Below, in pieces: positions 33,973 through 43,987 of a stretch of 64,000 nucleotides of DNA. Location: positions 1,922,001 to 1,986,000 of the forward strand of contig NC_010170.1 of the NCBI RefSeq assembly GCF_000067205.1. The letters run 5' to 3'. The DNA is from Bordetella petrii (GTDB lineage: Bacteria > Pseudomonadota > Gammaproteobacteria > Burkholderiales > Burkholderiaceae_B). The translations under genes and the position numbers were made by a program. The notes under the pieces were generated by a model. It had not been told where the DNA came from, did not search any database, and worked only from the letters and a program-made list of their open reading frames with translations. The stretch's first letter is position 1. Each line of letters starts with the position of its first letter.

Positions 33973-34554
33973 TTAACGGCGGCTACCCACAACTTCGATT
34001 TCAACGCGGCGGTTCTGGGCACGGCCTTCACGCGTCTTGTTGGAAGCGACGGGCTGCAGTTCGCCCTTGCCTTCCGTGTAGATGCGGTTGGGGTCGACAC
34101 CCTTGCTGACCAGGTACGACTTGACCGAAGCGGCACGGCGCTCGGACAGGCCTTGGTTGTACTTTTCGGTACCGATCGAGTCGGTGTGGCCAACGGCGAT
34201 GATGGTTTCGAGGTCGATGCCTTGGGCTTGCTGGGCAACTTGATCCAGCAGCTGGCGGCCTTCCGGCTTCAGCGTCGACTTGTCGAAGTCGAAGAACGTG
34301 TCGGCGTTGAAGACGACCTTGGTGGCCATCGGCGTCGGCTTGGCGGGCGCCTGAGCCACCGGCACGCCGTCGCAACCGGGGATGCCGGTCGCCGGGGTCC
34401 AGAAGGCATCGCGCCAGCACAGTTCATTCGTGCCGTTCATCCACACGTCGCCGAACGGGTTGCGCCAGTTGTCCACGGTTTGCGCGGAAGCTGCACCAGA
34501 GGCCGTAACGGCGGCGAAGGCGAGCGCCAGAGCGAATTTGGAGGGTTTGTTCAT
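33973..34554 (-). CDS. OmpA-C-domain outer membrane-associated protein
   Basis: 193 aa. Signal peptide through GAASA (~residue 24), then a ~50-residue linker with two Cys (NELCWRDAFW and IPGCDGVP) and an OmpA C-terminal peptidoglycan-binding domain: FFDFDKSTLKPEGRQLLDQ, VGHTDSIGTEKYNQGLSERRA, and AQNRRVEIEV. There is no room for an eight-stranded beta-barrel, so it is probably held in the outer membrane region by other means. A strong promoter and GAGGAG ribosome site precede it, as expected for an abundant envelope protein; the same architecture is common in Burkholderiales. Confidence 0.9.
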   Translation of the reverse strand: MNKPSKFALALAFAAVTASGAASAQTVDNWRNPFGDVWMNGTNELCWRDAFWTPATGIPGCDGVPVAQAPAKPTPMATKVVFNADTFFDFDKSTLKPEGRQLLDQVAQQAQGIDLETIIAVGHTDSIGTEKYNQGLSERRAASVKSYLVSKGVDPNRIYTEGKGELQPVASNKTREGRAQNRRVEIEVVGSRR

Positions 34555-34629
34555 GTTTCTCCTCGTTGAGCTTGAAGCTGGATAAGTGACTCGCAGCGAA
34601 CCCCCGCCGCATATCAGGAAAACGGGGCC

Positions 34630-34657
34630 AGTATAGCAACGCCCAGAAAAGGTTCAA
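34630..34657 (-). promoter_or_regulatory. Promoter of the ompA-like gene
   Basis: Minus-strand TTGAAC (34657-34652) and TATACT (34635-34630) are spaced by 16 bases, giving a leader of about 70 bases before the gene. Both hexamers are close to the sigma-70 consensus. Confidence 0.65.
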
Positions 34658-34872
34658 AGGATCGCTACTGGGTCTCCTGCGTGCTGGAAACAATCTTAAG
34701 GCATTTGATGACCTTTGGCTGCCTTCGAAAGCCGCATTGGTGCTGGATATGATCTTTTCTTCTCTGTGTGCCGCAGGGTTGTTGGTTTTTGACAACAGGG
34801 TGGCAATTGCGCCATCAGGCGGGACAGGGCGGCGGGCGTGGCGGGCGCCCGACCGGCCGTCCGACAATCGGA

Positions 34873-34881
34873 TGATAGAAT
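34873..34881 (+). promoter_or_regulatory. Candidate extended -10 of gyrA
   Basis: TGATAGAAT is an extended -10 (TG plus TAGAAT) about 50 bases before the gyrA ATG; no good -35 is visible. The rest of 34658-34932, between ompA-like and gyrA promoters, shows no gene. No Shine-Dalgarno precedes the gyrA ATG. Confidence 0.4.
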
Positions 34882-34932
34882 TTCCTGTTTACCCGGCCCG
34901 GGTTTCTCTTATTCGATTCAGTCGCTATATAT

Positions 34933-37590
34933 ATGGATTCCTTTGCCAAGGAGACGCTTCCGGTATCGCTGGAAGAAGAGATGCGCCGCAGCTATCTTGA
35001 TTACGCCATGAGCGTAATCGTGGGGCGAGCGCTGCCAGATGTGCGCGACGGCCTGAAGCCGGTACACAGGCGCGTGCTCTATGCCATGCACGAGCTCAAC
35101 AACGACTGGAACCGCGCCTACAAGAAGTCGGCCCGTATCGTGGGCGACGTCATCGGTAAGTACCACCCCCACGGCGACCAGTCGGTGTACGACACCATTG
35201 TGCGCATGGCGCAAGATTTCTCCATGCGCTACATGCTGGTCGACGGCCAGGGCAACTTCGGCTCCATCGACGGCGACAGCGCGGCGGCCATGCGCTACAC
35301 CGAAGTGCGCCTGGCCAAGATCGCCCACGAGCTGCTGGCCGACATCGACCAGGAAACCGTCGATTTCGGGCCCAACTACGACGGCAGCGAGCAAGAACCG
35401 CTGCTGCTGCCCTCGCGCCTGCCCAATCTGCTGGTCAACGGCAGCTCGGGCATTGCCGTGGGCATGGCCACCAACATTCCGCCTCACAACCTGCAGGAAG
35501 TGGTCGACGGTTGCCTGTATTGCCTGCGCAATCCCGAATGCTCGGTCGACGAGCTCATCGAGCTCATCCCGGCGCCCGACTTCCCCACCGGCGGCATCAT
35601 CTACGGCATGTCGGGCGTGCGCGAAGGCTACCGCACCGGCCGTGGCCGCGTGGTCATGCGCGCCAAGACGCACTTCGAAGACATGGAAAAGGGCAACCGG
35701 CAGGCTATCGTGGTCGACGCCATACCCTACCAGGTCAACAAGAAGACACTGCAAGAGCGCATTGCCGAGCTGGTCAACGAGAAAAAAATCGAAGGCATCT
35801 CCGATATCCGCGACGAGTCCGACAAAGACGGCATGCGTCTGGTCATCGAGCTCAAGCGCGGCGAAGTGCCCGAGGTCATTCTCAACAACCTGTACAAGAA
35901 CACCCAGCTGCAGGACACCTTCGGCATGAACCTGGTGGCGCTGGTCGACGGCCAGCCGCGCCTGCTGAACCTGAAGCAGCTGATCCACTACTTCCTGCAG
36001 CACCGCCGCGAAGTCGTGACGCGCCGCACCGTGTTCCAGCTGCGCAAGGCGCGCGAGCGCGGCCACGTGCTGGAAGGCCTGGCGGTGGCGCTGGCCAACA
36101 TCGACGACTTCATCGCCATCATCAAGGCCGCGCCCACCCCGCCGGTGGCGCGCCAGGAACTGATGTCGCGCGCATGGGATTCCTCGCTGGTGCGCGAGAT
36201 GCTGTCGCGCGCCGATCTCGACGCGGTGGGCGGGCCCGCGGCGTTCCGCCCCGACGACCTGCACGAAAGCTTCGGGCTGCAGGGCGACGGCCTGTATCGC
36301 CTGAGCGACACGCAGGCGCAGGAAATCCTGAACATGCGCCTGCAGCGCCTGACCGGGCTCGAGCAGGACAAGATCGTCGGCGAATACAAAGACGTGATGG
36401 CCACCATTGCCGACCTGCTCGACATCCTGGCCAAGCCGGAACGCATCACTACCATCATTGGCGAAGAACTGCAGGCCATCAAGGCCGAATTCTCTACCGG
36501 CGCCAAGGACACCCGCCGCTCGGAGATCGAATTCAACGCTACTGAACTCGACACCGAAGACCTGATCACGCCTACCGACATGGTGGTTACCCTGTCGCAT
36601 GCGGGCTACATCAAGAGCCAGCCGTTGTCCGAGTACCGTTCGCAGAAACGCGGCGGGCGCGGCAAGCAGGCCACGGCCATGAAGGAAAACGACTGGATCG
36701 ACCAGCTCTTCATCGCCAACACGCACAATTACCTGCTGTGCTTCTCCGACCGCGGCCGGGTGTACTGGCTGAAAGTCTGGGAAGTTCCGCAGGGCACGCG
36801 CGGCTCGCGCGGCCGGCCCATCGTCAATATGTTCCCGCTGGCCGACGGAGAAAAAATCACCGTGGTGCTGCCCGTCAAGGAGTTCAGCGAAGACAACTAC
36901 GTCTTCATGGCCACCTCGCGCGGCACTGTCAAGAAAACTCCGCTGTCCGACTTCTCCAACCCGCGCAAGGCCGGCATCATTGCCGTGGGCCTCGACGAGG
37001 GCGACTATCTCATCGGCGCCGACCTTACCGACGGCAAGCACGACGTCATGCTGTTCTCCGACGCCGGCAAGGCCGTGCGCTTCGACGAGAACGACGTGCG
37101 CCCCATGGGCCGCAATGCCCGCGGCGTACGCGGCATGACGCTCGAAGACGGCCAGTCTGTCATTGCTTTGCTGGTGGCCGGCGACGAATCGCAAAGCGTG
37201 CTGACCGCCACCGAAAACGGCTATGGCAAGCGCACCTCCATCGCCGAATACACCCGCCACGGCCGCGGCACCAAGGGCATGATCGCCATCCAGACCTCGT
37301 CGCGCAATGGCAAGGTGGTGGGCGCCGTGCTGGTGATGCCGTCCGATGAAATCATGCTGATCACCACCGGCGGCGTGCTGGTGCGCACCCGCGTCAGCGA
37401 AATCCGCGAAATGGGCCGCGCCACGCAGGGCGTCACGCTGATCAGCGTCGACGACGGCAGCAGCCTGTCGGGTGTGCGCCGGGTGGTGGAAAGCGATGCC
37501 GACGCCGACGACGAAGATGCCGAAGCCACGGATGCCAATGACGGCGAATCCGGCGCTTCGCCCGAACCGACCGAACCTACGGAGCAATGA
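34933..37590 (+). CDS. gyrA: DNA gyrase subunit A
   Basis: 885 aa. N-terminal breakage-reunion domain with catalytic Tyr122 ([11 protein letters not shown]), coiled-coil (~360-490) and a C-terminal six-bladed beta-pinwheel with the GyrA box QKRGGRGKQ (~572-580). A Glu/Asp/Pro-rich tail (~850-885) follows. With GyrB it supercoils DNA using ATP. In the quinolone region the sequence reads HGDQSVYD, so position 83 (E. coli numbering) is Gln instead of Ser or Thr. Its stop overlaps the serC start by three bases. Confidence 0.98.
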
Positions 37591-38720
37591 TGGCGCGTCC
37601 CTGGAACTTCTCGGCGGGCCCGTCGGCCCTGCCTGAAGCGGTGCTGCAGCAGGCTGCCGACGAAATGCTGGACTGGAACGGCAGCGGCATGTCGGTGATG
37701 GAAATGAGCCATCGCGGCAAGCACTTCGTGCAAATCTGCGACCAGGCCGAAGCCGATCTGCGCGACCTGCTGGGCGTGCCGGCCGATTACGCCGTGATGT
37801 TCATGCAGGGCGGCGGGCTGGGCGAGAACGCCATCGTGCCCATGAACCTGATCGGCCGGCGCGGCCATCCGGCGGCCGATTTCGTGCTGACCGGCCACTG
37901 GTCGACCCGCTCGCATAAAGAAGCCGGCCGCTACGGCGACATCCATGTGGCCGCCAGCGCCGGCGAGGCCGCCAGCGTCGATGGCCGCGAACAGGCTCCC
38001 TGGACCTGGGTGCCTCCGGCGGACACGTGGAAGGTGCGCCCCGAAGCGGCCTACCTGCACCTGTGCAGCAACGAAACCATTCATGGCGTCGAGTTCACCG
38101 ACTGGCCCGACCTGGCCGCGCTGGGCGCGCCCGACGTGCCGCTGGTGGTCGACGCCTCGTCGCACTTCCTGTCGCGCCCCATGGACGTCACGCGCGCCGG
38201 CCTGCTGTTCGCCGGCGCCCAGAAAAATGCCGGGCCGGCAGGTGTCACCATGGTGGTGGCCCGTCGCGATCTCATCGGCAAGGCCCTGCCTATCTGTCCG
38301 TCGGCCTTCGACTACGCCAACGTGGCGGCCGAGCATTCGCGCTACAACACGCCGCCGGCGTTCGCCATCTACATCGCGGGCCTGGTGTTCAAGTGGGTGA
38401 AGGCGCAGGGCGGGGTGGCCGGCATGGAAGCGGCCAACCGCGCCAAGGCCGAGCTGCTGTACGGCTACCTGGACAGCACCTCCTTCTATCACAACCCCGT
38501 GCACGCGCCGGTGCGCTCGCGCATGAACGTGCCGTTCGTGCTGCGCGACGAATCGCTCAACGACGCCTTCCTGCAAGGCGCCGAGGCGGCCGGCCTGATG
38601 CAGCTCAAGGGCCACAAGAGCGTGGGCGGCATGCGGGCTTCCATCTACAACGCCATGCCGCTCGAAGGCGTGCGCGCGCTGGTCGAGTACCTGCGAGACT
38701 TCGAGCGCCGCTATGGCTGA
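37587..38720 (+). CDS. serC: Phosphoserine aminotransferase
   Basis: 377 aa (376 if the second ATG at 37590 is used). Class V PLP enzyme: [18 protein letters not shown] start, PLP lysine in [12 protein letters not shown] and the TSFYHNPV / [15 protein letters not shown] substrate blocks. Converts 3-phosphohydroxypyruvate to phosphoserine and serves the pyridoxine pathway. The ATG overlaps the gyrA TGA (ATGATG), so translation is coupled. Confidence 0.97.
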
Positions 38721-39798
38721 TTCCCTGCAAGACCGGCTCAAGCCGCTGCGCGAGCGTATCGACGCGCTCGACACCCAGATTCTCGAACTGCTGTCGCAGC
38801 GCGCCCGTGCGGCGCTCGAAGTGGGCGAGGCCAAGCACGCTGCCGCGGCCGACGGCCCGGTGCTGCGGCCCGAACGCGAGGCCGAGGTCATCCGCCGCCT
38901 GCAGCAGCTGAACCCGGGGCCATTCCCGCGCGACGCCGTGGCGTTTGTCTGGACCGAAATCATCTCGGCCTGCCGCGGCCTCGAACGCGGCATGACGGTT
39001 GCCTACCTGGGGCCGCGCGGCTCGTTTTCCGAGCAGGCGGCCTTCGAGCATTTTGGCCGGTCGGTGCAGCCGCTGCCTTGCCCGTCGTTCGACGAAGTAT
39101 TTCGCGCCGTCGAGGCCGGGCAGGCCGACGTGGGCATGGTGCCGGTGGAAAACTCCACCGAGGGCGCGGTCAACCGCAACCTGGATCTGCTGCTCAATAC
39201 GCCGCTGAAGATCCTGGGCGAGCGTTCGCTCGACATCCGCCACTGCCTGATGACGCAATCGGGCTCGATGGACGGCGTGACCGCCGTGGCTGCGCATCCC
39301 CAGGCGCTGGCCCAGTGCCAGGCCTGGCTGAACCGCCACTACCCCGGCCTGGAGCGCGTTGCCGAGGCCAGCAATTCCGAAGCGGCGCGCGTGGCGGCCG
39401 GCAATCCGGCCATGGCGGCCATTGCCGGCGAAAGCGCCGCGCCTGCCTGGGACCTGCAAATCGTCGCCGCCGGCATTCAAGACGACCCCAACAACCGCAC
39501 GCGGTTCCTGGCGCTGGGCGATATCCAGCCACTGCCCAGCGGCAAAGACAAAACCAGCCTGATCCTGGCCGTGCCCAATCGCGCCGGGGCGGTCTACGAC
39601 ATGCTGGCGCCGCTGGCGGCCAACGGCGTGTCCATGACCCGCTTCGAATCGCGGCCCGCGCGCACCGGCCAGTGGGAATACTATTTTTACGTCGACGTAC
39701 AGGGTCACCGCGACGACCCCCAGGTGGCCCGCGCGCTGGCCGACCTGCAGGAGCAGGTGGCTTTCATCAAAGTGCTGGGCTCGTACCCGGCGCAGTAA
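38713..39798 (+). CDS. pheA: Bifunctional chorismate mutase / prephenate dehydratase
   Basis: 361 aa P-protein. Residues 1-~90 are an AroQ chorismate mutase ([21 protein letters not shown]), ~95-275 the prephenate dehydratase ([44 protein letters not shown]), and ~280-355 an ACT domain for Phe feedback ([17 protein letters not shown]). Makes phenylpyruvate. Overlaps serC by eight bases. Confidence 0.97.
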
Positions 39799-39822
39799 TC
39801 TTCCTCGCGTACGCGCATTTTC

Positions 39823-40944
39823 ATGACTACCGCCATCAAGCCGTTGACCGCTCCCGCCCACGTCAGCGCCATTGCGCCATACCAGGCCGGCAAACCCATC
39901 GAAGAACTGGCCCGCGAGTTCGGGCTGGACCCGGCCGGCATCGTCAAGCTGGCCTCCAACGAGAACCCGCTGGGCATGCCCGAATCGGCGCGCCACGCGC
40001 TGACCGCCGCGGCCGGCACGCTGGCCCGTTATCCCGATCCCAACGGCTTCGACCTGAAGGCCGCGCTGGCCGAACGCTACGGCGTGCCCATGGGCTGGAT
40101 CACGCTGGGCAACGGCTCGAACGACATCCTGGAAATCGCCGCGCTGGCGCTGCTCGAACCAGGCACGTCGGCCGTGTATGCACAGCATTCGTTCGCCGTC
40201 TACCGCCTGGCCACCCAGGCGCGCGGCGCGCGTCACATCCAGGTGCCGGCGCGCGACTACGGCCACGACCTCGATGCCATGTTCGAGGCCATTGCCGACG
40301 ACACCCGCCTGGTGTTCATCGCCAATCCCAACAACCCCACCGGCACCTTCGTGCCGGGCGCCGACGTGGCGGCCTTCCTGCAGCGCGTGCACGCCGCCCA
40401 CGGCGACCGCGTCACGGTGGTGCTGGACGAGGCCTACAACGAATACCTCGACCCCGAGCTGCGCTTCGACAGCGTGGCCCTGGTGCGCCAGTATCCCAAC
40501 CTGATCGTCTCGCGCACGTTCTCCAAGGCCTACGGGCTGGCCGGGCTGCGCGTGGGCTACGCCATGGCGCAGCCGGCGCTGACCGACCTGCTCAACCGAG
40601 TGCGCCAGCCGTTCAACGTGAACACGTTGGCGCAGGCCGCCGCCATCGCGGCGCTGGGCGACGCCGACTACCTGGCGCGTTCGTACGCGCTGAACAAGGC
40701 GGGCAAGCAGCAACTGTGCGCCGCATTCGAAAGCCTGGCGCGGCGCTATGTGCCCAGCTACGGCAACTTCGTGCTGGTGCACGTGGGCGACGCGCAGCGC
40801 GTCAACCTCGAACTGCTCAAGCGCGGCGTGATCGTGCGGCCCGTGGCCGGCGACGGCCTGCCTGAGTGGCTGCGCGTCACCATCGGCCTGCCCGAGGAAA
40901 ACCAGCGGTTCATCGCCGCGCTCACCGAAGTTCTGGCCGCATGA
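39823..40944 (+). CDS. hisC: Histidinol-phosphate / aromatic aminotransferase
   Basis: 373 aa class I/II PLP aminotransferase. Blocks: KLASNENPLGMP, YPDPNGFDLKAALAERYG, NGSNDILE, NPNNPTG, the PLP lysine in SRTFSKAYGLAGLRVGY, and LPEWLRVTIG. Its position between pheA and tyrA suggests it mainly transaminates aromatic keto acids (a HisC2-type copy), but histidinol phosphate activity cannot be excluded. Confidence 0.93.
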   Translation: MTTAIKPLTAPAHVSAIAPYQAGKPIEELAREFGLDPAGIVKLASNENPLGMPESARHALTAAAGTLARYPDPNGFDLKAALAERYGVPMGWITLGNGSNDILEIAALALLEPGTSAVYAQHSFAVYRLATQARGARHIQVPARDYGHDLDAMFEAIADDTRLVFIANPNNPTGTFVPGADVAAFLQRVHAAHGDRVTVVLDEAYNEYLDPELRFDSVALVRQYPNLIVSRTFSKAYGLAGLRVGYAMAQPALTDLLNRVRQPFNVNTLAQAAAIAALGDADYLARSYALNKAGKQQLCAAFESLARRYVPSYGNFVLVHVGDAQRVNLELLKRGVIVRPVAGDGLPEWLRVTIGLPEENQRFIAALTEVLAA

Positions 40945-41846
40945 CGCGCCCGCCAGTCGGCACCGAGACGCAGGGGGCCGATGGCCCCCTGATTCCTGTC
41001 CTGGCGGTAGTGGGCGTCGGCCTGATCGGCGGCTCTGCGGCGCTGGCGCTGCGCCAGGCGGGGCAGGTGGGGCGCGTGCTGGGCGTGGGGCGCAATGCCC
41101 AGTCGCTCGAGCGCGCCCGGCAACTGGGCCTGATCGACGCCGCTGCCACGCCGCAAGAGGCCGCCGCGCAGGCCGACGTCATCTTGCTGGCTACGCCGGT
41201 GGGCGGCCTGGGGGCGATGCTGGCCCAGCTGCGCCCGCATCTGCAGCCCCACGCCGTGCTCACCGACGCCGGCAGCACCAAGGCGGAAGTCGTGGCGGCC
41301 GCGCGCGCCGCACTGGACGAGCGTATCGGCCAGTTCGTGCCGGGCCATCCGATCGCCGGCGCCGAGCGCAGCGGGCCCGATGCCGCCGACGCGGCCCTGT
41401 ACCGGCGCCGCACCGTCATCCTGACTCCTCTGCCGGAAAATGCGCCCGCCGAGGTCGCGCGCGTGCGCGCGTTGTGGCAGGCTTGCGGTGCGCACGTCAT
41501 CGACATGGATGCCGACGCGCACGACCAGGTGCTGGCGTCGGTCAGCCATATGCCGCATTTGCTGGCGGCAGCCTACATGGCCCAGGTGGCTTCCGCCGAC
41601 AACGCGGCCGCGCGGCTGGCCCTGGCCGGCACGGGGTTTCGCGACTTCACCCGCATCGCGGCCGGGTCGCCCGAAATGTGGCGCGACATTTTCCTGTCCA
41701 ACCGCGCGGCGCTGCGCGCCGAGCTGGCCGCGGTGCGCGCGGTGCTCGATCAGGCCGAGCGCGCTATTGCCGAAGGCGACGGCGCCGCGCTCGAGGCGTT
41801 GCTGGCGCGCGCCGCCCAGGCGCGCCGCGGCTGGCGCAAGGAGTAA
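40941..41846 (+). CDS. tyrA: Prephenate dehydrogenase
   Basis: 301 aa from ATG 40941, which overlaps the hisC stop (ATGA). NAD-binding VVGVGLIGGSAALAL near residue 22, the DAGSTKAEV block, GHPIAGAERSGP with the catalytic His, and SHMPHLLAAAYM are typical of TyrA. Produces 4-hydroxyphenylpyruvate or, in arogenate-type enzymes, tyrosine. No chorismate mutase or ACT domain fused. Confidence 0.95.
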   Translation: MTRPPVGTETQGADGPLIPVLAVVGVGLIGGSAALALRQAGQVGRVLGVGRNAQSLERARQLGLIDAAATPQEAAAQADVILLATPVGGLGAMLAQLRPHLQPHAVLTDAGSTKAEVVAAARAALDERIGQFVPGHPIAGAERSGPDAADAALYRRRTVILTPLPENAPAEVARVRALWQACGAHVIDMDADAHDQVLASVSHMPHLLAAAYMAQVASADNAAARLALAGTGFRDFTRIAAGSPEMWRDIFLSNRAALRAELAAVRAVLDQAERAIAEGDGAALEALLARAAQARRGWRKE

Positions 41847-41853
41847 GCCTTTC

Positions 41854-43197
41854 ATGACCGGACAGCCTTATCTCGATCTGCCGCGCGCCAGGCAGGCGCG
41901 CGGCCAGGTTGCCCTACCGGGTTCCAAGAGCATTTCCAACCGGGTGCTGCTGCTGGCCGCCCTGGCCGCCGGGCGCACCGACATATCTGGCCTGCTCGAT
42001 TCCGACGACACCCGCGTGATGCTGGCCGCGCTGCGCCAGTTGGGCGTCGAACTGGCTGAAGCCGGCGAGGGACGCGTGACGGTTGGCGGCGCCGGCCGCT
42101 TCCCGGTGAAGCAGGCCGACTTGTTCCTGGGCAACGCCGGCACGGCCTTCCGGCCGCTGACCGCGGCGCTGGCCCTGATGGGCGGGCAGTACCGTTTGTC
42201 GGGCGTGCCGCGCATGCACGAACGCCCCATCGGCGATTTGGTCGACGCGCTGCGGCAGTGGGGCGCCCGCATCGATTACCTGGGCCAGGCAGGCTACCCG
42301 CCGCTGGCCGTGGGCGAGGGCCGCATCCGGGCCGATGCGCCGGCGCGCGTGCAGGGCGCGGTGTCCAGCCAGTTCCTGACGGCGCTGCTGCTGGCCGCGC
42401 CCGTGCTGGCGCAGGGCAGCGACCGGCCGGTGGTCATCGAGGTGGCCGGCGAACTCATTTCCAAGCCCTATATCGAGATCACCCTCAATCTGATGGCCCG
42501 CTATGGCGTGCAGGTGCGGCGGGACGGCTGGCGCACCTTTACCATCGAGCCGGGCGCGGCGTACCGCAGCCCGGGCGCCATCGCGGTCGAGGGCGATGCC
42601 TCGTCGGCGTCGTACTTCCTGGCGCTGGGGGCCATTGGCGGCGGCCCGGTGCGGGTCACTGGCGTGGGCGCCGACAGCATCCAGGGCGATGTGGCCTTTG
42701 CCCGCACCCTGGCCGACATGGGCGTGCAGATCGACTACGGCCCCGACTGGATCGAGGCCCGCGGCGTGCGGGTCGACCAGGGCGGCCGGCTCAAGGCGTT
42801 CGACACCGATTTCAACCTGATTCCCGATGCCGCCATGACCGCGGCCGCGCTGGCGCTGTACGCCGACGGCCCGTGCCGCCTGCGCAACATCGGCAGCTGG
42901 CGCGTCAAGGAAACCGACCGCATCCACGCCATGCACACCGAGCTGGCCAAGCTGGGCGCCGAGGTCGAATCCGGCCCTGACTGGCTGCGCATCACACCGC
43001 CGGCCGATGGCGGCTGGCGCGACGCCCACATCGGCACCTGGGACGACCACCGCATGGCCATGTGCTTCTCGCTGGCCGCCTTCGGGCCTGCCGCTGTGCG
43101 CATCCTGGACCCGGGCTGCGTCAGCAAGACCTTTCCCGATTATTTCGACGTTTACGCCGGCCTGGTGTCCGGCGCCCCCGACAGCTATGACGACTGA
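41854..43197 (+). CDS. aroA: EPSP synthase
   Basis: 447 aa. PEP/S3P-binding LPGSKSISNRVLLLAAL (residues ~19-35), LFLGNAGTAFRPL, the RPIGDLVDALRQWG substrate loop (normally RPxGxLxxxL) and the C-terminal DHRMAMCFSLAA. Joins shikimate-3-phosphate and PEP. Position seven bases after tyrA, and its end overlaps cmk by 11 bases. Confidence 0.97.
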   Translation: MTGQPYLDLPRARQARGQVALPGSKSISNRVLLLAALAAGRTDISGLLDSDDTRVMLAALRQLGVELAEAGEGRVTVGGAGRFPVKQADLFLGNAGTAFRPLTAALALMGGQYRLSGVPRMHERPIGDLVDALRQWGARIDYLGQAGYPPLAVGEGRIRADAPARVQGAVSSQFLTALLLAAPVLAQGSDRPVVIEVAGELISKPYIEITLNLMARYGVQVRRDGWRTFTIEPGAAYRSPGAIAVEGDASSASYFLALGAIGGGPVRVTGVGADSIQGDVAFARTLADMGVQIDYGPDWIEARGVRVDQGGRLKAFDTDFNLIPDAAMTAAALALYADGPCRLRNIGSWRVKETDRIHAMHTELAKLGAEVESGPDWLRITPPADGGWRDAHIGTWDDHRMAMCFSLAAFGPAAVRILDPGCVSKTFPDYFDVYAGLVSGAPDSYDD

Positions 43198-43888
43198 CTC
43201 CATCTCTTCTGCCGGTGCTCCCGTTCCGGTCATCGCTATCGACGGCCCGACCGCTTCGGGCAAGGGTACGGTCGCTCACCGCGTGGCCAAGGCGCTGGGC
43301 TGGGCGGTGCTCGACAGCGGGGCGCTGTACCGGCTTACTGCGCTGGCGGCGCTGAACCGCGGCCTGGCGGCCGAAGACGAGGCCGGCGTGGCCGGCGTGG
43401 CGCGCGGGCTGGATGCCCGGTTCGAAGGGCGCCATATCTATCTGGAAGGCGTCGAGGTGGGCGAGGCCATCCGCCAGGAGCGCGTCGGCAATTTCGCTTC
43501 GCGCATCGCCGCCTATCCGGCCGTGCGGCAGGCTCTGCTCGAGCGCCAGCGGGCGTTTCGCGTGCCCCCGGGGCTGGTGGCCGACGGTCGCGACATGGGG
43601 ACGGTGGTGTTCCCGGACGCGGCCTTGAAGGTCTTCCTGGTGGCAGATGTCGAGGCGCGTGCCGAAAGACGCTGTAAGCAGTTGATCGAAAAGGGAATTT
43701 CCGCTAAACTATCCGACCTTTTGCGCGATATGCGCGAACGCGATGCGCGCGATACCCAGCGCAGCGCGGCGCCGCTGGTGCCAGCGGCCGATGCACACGT
43801 GCTCGACTCGTCCAACCTGACCATCGAGCAAACGGTGCAGGCAGTACTCGATTTCTGGAAAGTTTCCGTCCCTGGCGGCGGTTCGTAG
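43187..43888 (+). CDS. cmk: Cytidylate kinase
   Basis: 233 aa from ATG 43187. P-loop DGPTASGKGTVAHRVAK (residues ~19-35), GALYRLTAL, DGRDMGTVVFPDA and RDARDTQRSAAPLVPA identify CMP kinase. Supplies CDP/dCDP. The AroA-CMK-RpsA order is common in proteobacteria. Confidence 0.97.
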   Translation: MTTDSISSAGAPVPVIAIDGPTASGKGTVAHRVAKALGWAVLDSGALYRLTALAALNRGLAAEDEAGVAGVARGLDARFEGRHIYLEGVEVGEAIRQERVGNFASRIAAYPAVRQALLERQRAFRVPPGLVADGRDMGTVVFPDAALKVFLVADVEARAERRCKQLIEKGISAKLSDLLRDMRERDARDTQRSAAPLVPAADAHVLDSSNLTIEQTVQAVLDFWKVSVPGGGS

Positions 43889-43987
43889 TTCCGGGCAGGC
43901 GCCCGGGGCCCGGGCCCTGGCAGGTTCATTCACTCCACTGTCGCGGGCAATCCGCTTCGGTGTGTTTTTAACGGCCATTCCGGCCTA

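Noticed and set aside
34918..37587. 889-aa open frame on the minus strand opposite gyrA
   Set aside because: Exact shadow of gyrA; low-complexity His/Ala/Val translation with no family pattern. High GC keeps antisense frames open.
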